Shown: positions 5,022-5,193 of the stretch, piece after piece
Layout: each line of letters opens with the position of its first letter
Numbering within the stretch: position 1 is the first letter of the stretch
Assembly: GCA_902784045.1 (NCBI GenBank)
Contig: CACZTE010000246.1
Coordinates: forward strand, 1 to 5,193
Reading direction: 5' to 3'
Length of the DNA: 5,193 nucleotides
Origin: an uncultured Eubacterium sp.
GTDB taxonomy: Bacteria > Bacillota > Clostridia > Eubacteriales > Eubacteriaceae
The notes under the pieces: generated by a model
What the model was told of the DNA's origin: nothing
What the model saw: the letters and a program-made list of their open reading frames with translations, nothing else
The model's database searches: none
Made by a program: the position numbers and the translations under genes

Positions 5022-5193
5022 TTACGCGCGTTCGACTTTGCCGGAACGCAGGCAACGTGTACAAACATATTGGTGTTGGGGTGTGCCGTCAACCACAATT
5101 TTGATCTTTTGCAGATTCGGTTTCCAAATTCTTTTGCTATGTTTGTTGGAGTGCGAAACGGTATTGCCGGAGACAACGCTTTTTTTGCATACA
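5022..5193 (-). CDS. rpmB: 50S ribosomal protein L28, 3' part (cut by window end)
   Basis: The minus strand encodes the last 56 residues of L28, a small structural protein of the large ribosomal subunit. The visible protein runs from VCKKSVVSGNTVSHSN through RIWKPNLQKI and VVDGTP to YVCTRCLRSGKVERA and a TAA stop at 5024-5022. These are the hallmark L28 segments. The first visible Cys is placed like the second Cys of the N-terminal CxxC pair, and CTRC supplies the second pair, so this is probably the zinc-binding form. About five or six N-terminal residues, the ribosome binding site and the promoter lie beyond position 5193. The gene converges on rsgA and shares its terminator. Convergent rpmB near the rsgA end is compatible with the B. 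subtilis neighbourhood, where rpmB also lies close to rsgA. Confidence 0.95.
   Translation of the reverse strand, partial: VCKKSVVSGNTVSHSNKHSKRIWKPNLQKIKIVVDGTPQHQYVCTRCLRSGKVERA

Noticed and set aside
4838..5104. 88-codon plus-strand open frame overlapping the rsgA end, the terminator and rpmB
   Set aside because: It runs through a strong terminator and antisense to conserved rpmB codons, with no family resemblance.

Overview
The window reads as chromosomal housekeeping DNA from a Gram-positive bacterium of the Bacillota (Firmicutes), most likely Clostridia-like and moderately GC-rich. The evidence is the conserved Firmicutes gene order rlmN-prpC-prkC-rsgA, a transmembrane Ser/Thr kinase with extracellular PASTA repeats, Shine-Dalgarno sequences of the GGAG/GAGGTG type, and a nearby rpmB. 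The species cannot be named from this sequence.

Layout: (1) Positions 1-413 hold no recognisable gene. This stretch has nested inverted repeats, a leftward sigma70/sigmaA-type promoter candidate, an 8-bp direct repeat around a small palindrome, a short coding-like remnant on the minus strand, and an extended -10 promoter candidate just before rlmN. (2) Positions 414-4902 hold four genes on the plus strand, closely packed: rlmN (radical-SAM rRNA/tRNA adenine methyltransferase), prpC (PP2C phosphatase), prkC (PASTA Ser/Thr kinase) and rsgA (circularly permuted ribosome-assembly GTPase). (3) Positions 4903-5021 are a convergent intergenic space with a strong bidirectional terminator. (4) From 5022 to the window end, the 3' part of rpmB (ribosomal protein L28) lies on the minus strand.

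How they work together: prpC and prkC overlap by 4 bp (ATGA), so the phosphatase and the kinase whose phosphorylations it reverses are probably translationally coupled. rsgA follows prkC after 11 bp. In Bacillus subtilis the RsgA homologue (CpgA/YloQ) is a known PrkC substrate, so the cluster links envelope-sensing Ser/Thr phosphorylation to 30S assembly. rlmN adds a ribosome-modification enzyme. A good promoter match inside the 3' end of rlmN suggests that the prpC-prkC-rsgA block can also be transcribed on its own.

I found no defence system, CRISPR array, tRNA, rRNA or intact mobile element. The least explained DNA is positions 1-335. The usual upstream partner in many Firmicutes (rsmB, after fmt and def) is absent there, and the DNA may be a structured RNA, a small repeat element or degenerate remains.
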